In this document: positions 55,262 to 55,598 of the stretch, in pieces
Numbering within the stretch: position 1 is the stretch's first letter
Layout of the letters: every line of letters starts with the position of its first letter
Translations under genes and position numbers: made by a program
IMG/VR virus record: IMGVR_UViG_3300006802_000117
Location: 1 to 55,598 of that record
Reading direction: 5' to 3' (one strand)
DNA length: 55,598 nucleotides
From: a virus
Notes under the pieces: generated by a model
The model's input: the letters and a program-made list of their open reading frames with translations, nothing else
Databases searched by the model: none
Told to the model about the DNA's origin: nothing

Positions 55262-55598
55262 AATCTTTTAAATCTTTCATAGAAGCAAAGATCCCTTGGT
55301 ATTCTCCGCAGATTGGTGCACAAACACCAGCAGCTCGCAACAGAAAACATAAACCAATTGATCGACTGACTAAAGAACCTCATGGCACCAAGACCAAATA
55401 TGATTCTGAACGCGCAGTTCGATCTGGTAATCCTGCCCGCTATGATAAAAAGAAAGCAGAATTAAAGAAAAAACTTGATGCATTGCAGTTAAAAAGAGAA
55501 TTAGATCGCATCAATAAAGAAGACGTTGATGAAGCAACATACCAAGGAAGGAAAGTGCCTCTTAACAAACCAATGAAAGGCGATGTTAAGAAGTCAAA
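55258..55598 (+). CDS. Basic internal head protein, 3' end outside the window
   Basis: The ORF starts at 55258 in an ATGA overlap and runs off the window after 113 codons. It begins MKSFKSFIEAKIP, the best match in this window to the T4 capsid-targeting consensus. The visible part is Lys/Arg-rich with KKKLDALQLKRELDRINKE and ends in DEATYQGRKVPLNKPMKGDV, a module frequent in marine T4-type phage head genes. Full length and function are unknown. Confidence 0.6.
   Translation, partial: MKSFKSFIEAKIPWYSPQIGAQTPAARNRKHKPIDRLTKEPHGTKTKYDSERAVRSGNPARYDKKKAELKKKLDALQLKRELDRINKEDVDEATYQGRKVPLNKPMKGDVKKS

Noticed and set aside
1-55598. tRNA genes
   Set aside because: No cloverleaf with a GGTTCRANTCC-type T-loop was found by eye in the intergenic gaps; a tRNAscan run would be decisive.
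1-55598. CRISPR array, insertion sequence or integrase/attachment site
   Set aside because: The only dispersed repeats are promoters; no regular spacers, transposase or integrase was seen.

Overview
This window looks like part of the genome of a lytic, T4-type contractile-tailed phage (a myovirus) of marine origin. All supportable genes lie on the + strand, are tightly packed with frequent 4-20 bp stop/start overlaps, and the base composition is AT-rich. The T4 core genes are in the usual order: terminase gp17 (3' end), sheath gp18, tube gp19, portal gp20, prohead core, protease gp21, scaffold gp22, capsid gp23, then UvsY, UvsW, gp55, gp47, gp46, gp45, gp44, gp62, RegA, Hsp20, gp43, UvsX and gp41. 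Accessory genes (Hsp20, IscU, ribosomal protein bL33, GMP reductase, nucleotide-sugar enzymes) fit uncultured marine relatives of cyanophages and pelagiphages. I see no photosynthesis gene, so a cyanobacterial host is not indicated; the host cannot be named from this sequence.

Layout. 1-9853: late structural genes, with NATAAATA-type late promoters and a strong terminator after gp23. 9884-28000: recombination, late-sigma and replication genes, with sigma70-like promoters before gp45, gp44, hsp20, gp43 and a primase-like gene. 28006-34700: an accessory block with a second oxygenase-like protein, a SleB wall hydrolase, a zinc-ribbon protein, a TET/JBP dioxygenase, a TET-associated glycosyltransferase, a cytidylyltransferase-like enzyme, a secreted DNA/RNA nuclease and a Dam methylase. 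34900-37650: bL33, IscU, cupin and GMP reductase. 37650-39990 and 43620-47620: small, mostly unknown early-type genes behind a repeated promoter cassette. 39988-43616: six consecutive envelope-directed proteins behind a late-type promoter. 48142-55598: late virion genes, including a run of basic proteins with N-termini like the T4 capsid-targeting sequence; the last gene runs off the window.

The most interesting signal is a shared C-terminal tail. The polymerase gp43 ends in a short acidic/aromatic peptide of the type that docks T4/RB69 polymerase on the gp45 sliding clamp. The same kind of tail ends the late sigma factor gp55, the zinc-ribbon protein, the TET/JBP dioxygenase and the glycosyltransferase. 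This suggests that a base hypermodification system (oxidise, then glycosylate) is tethered to the replisome clamp. A second pattern is that five genes have a promoter -10 element ending exactly 7 nt before the ATG with no Shine-Dalgarno, which predicts leaderless mRNAs. A third is a seven-member early promoter repeat with a conserved block upstream of the -35 that abuts stop codons like a movable cassette.
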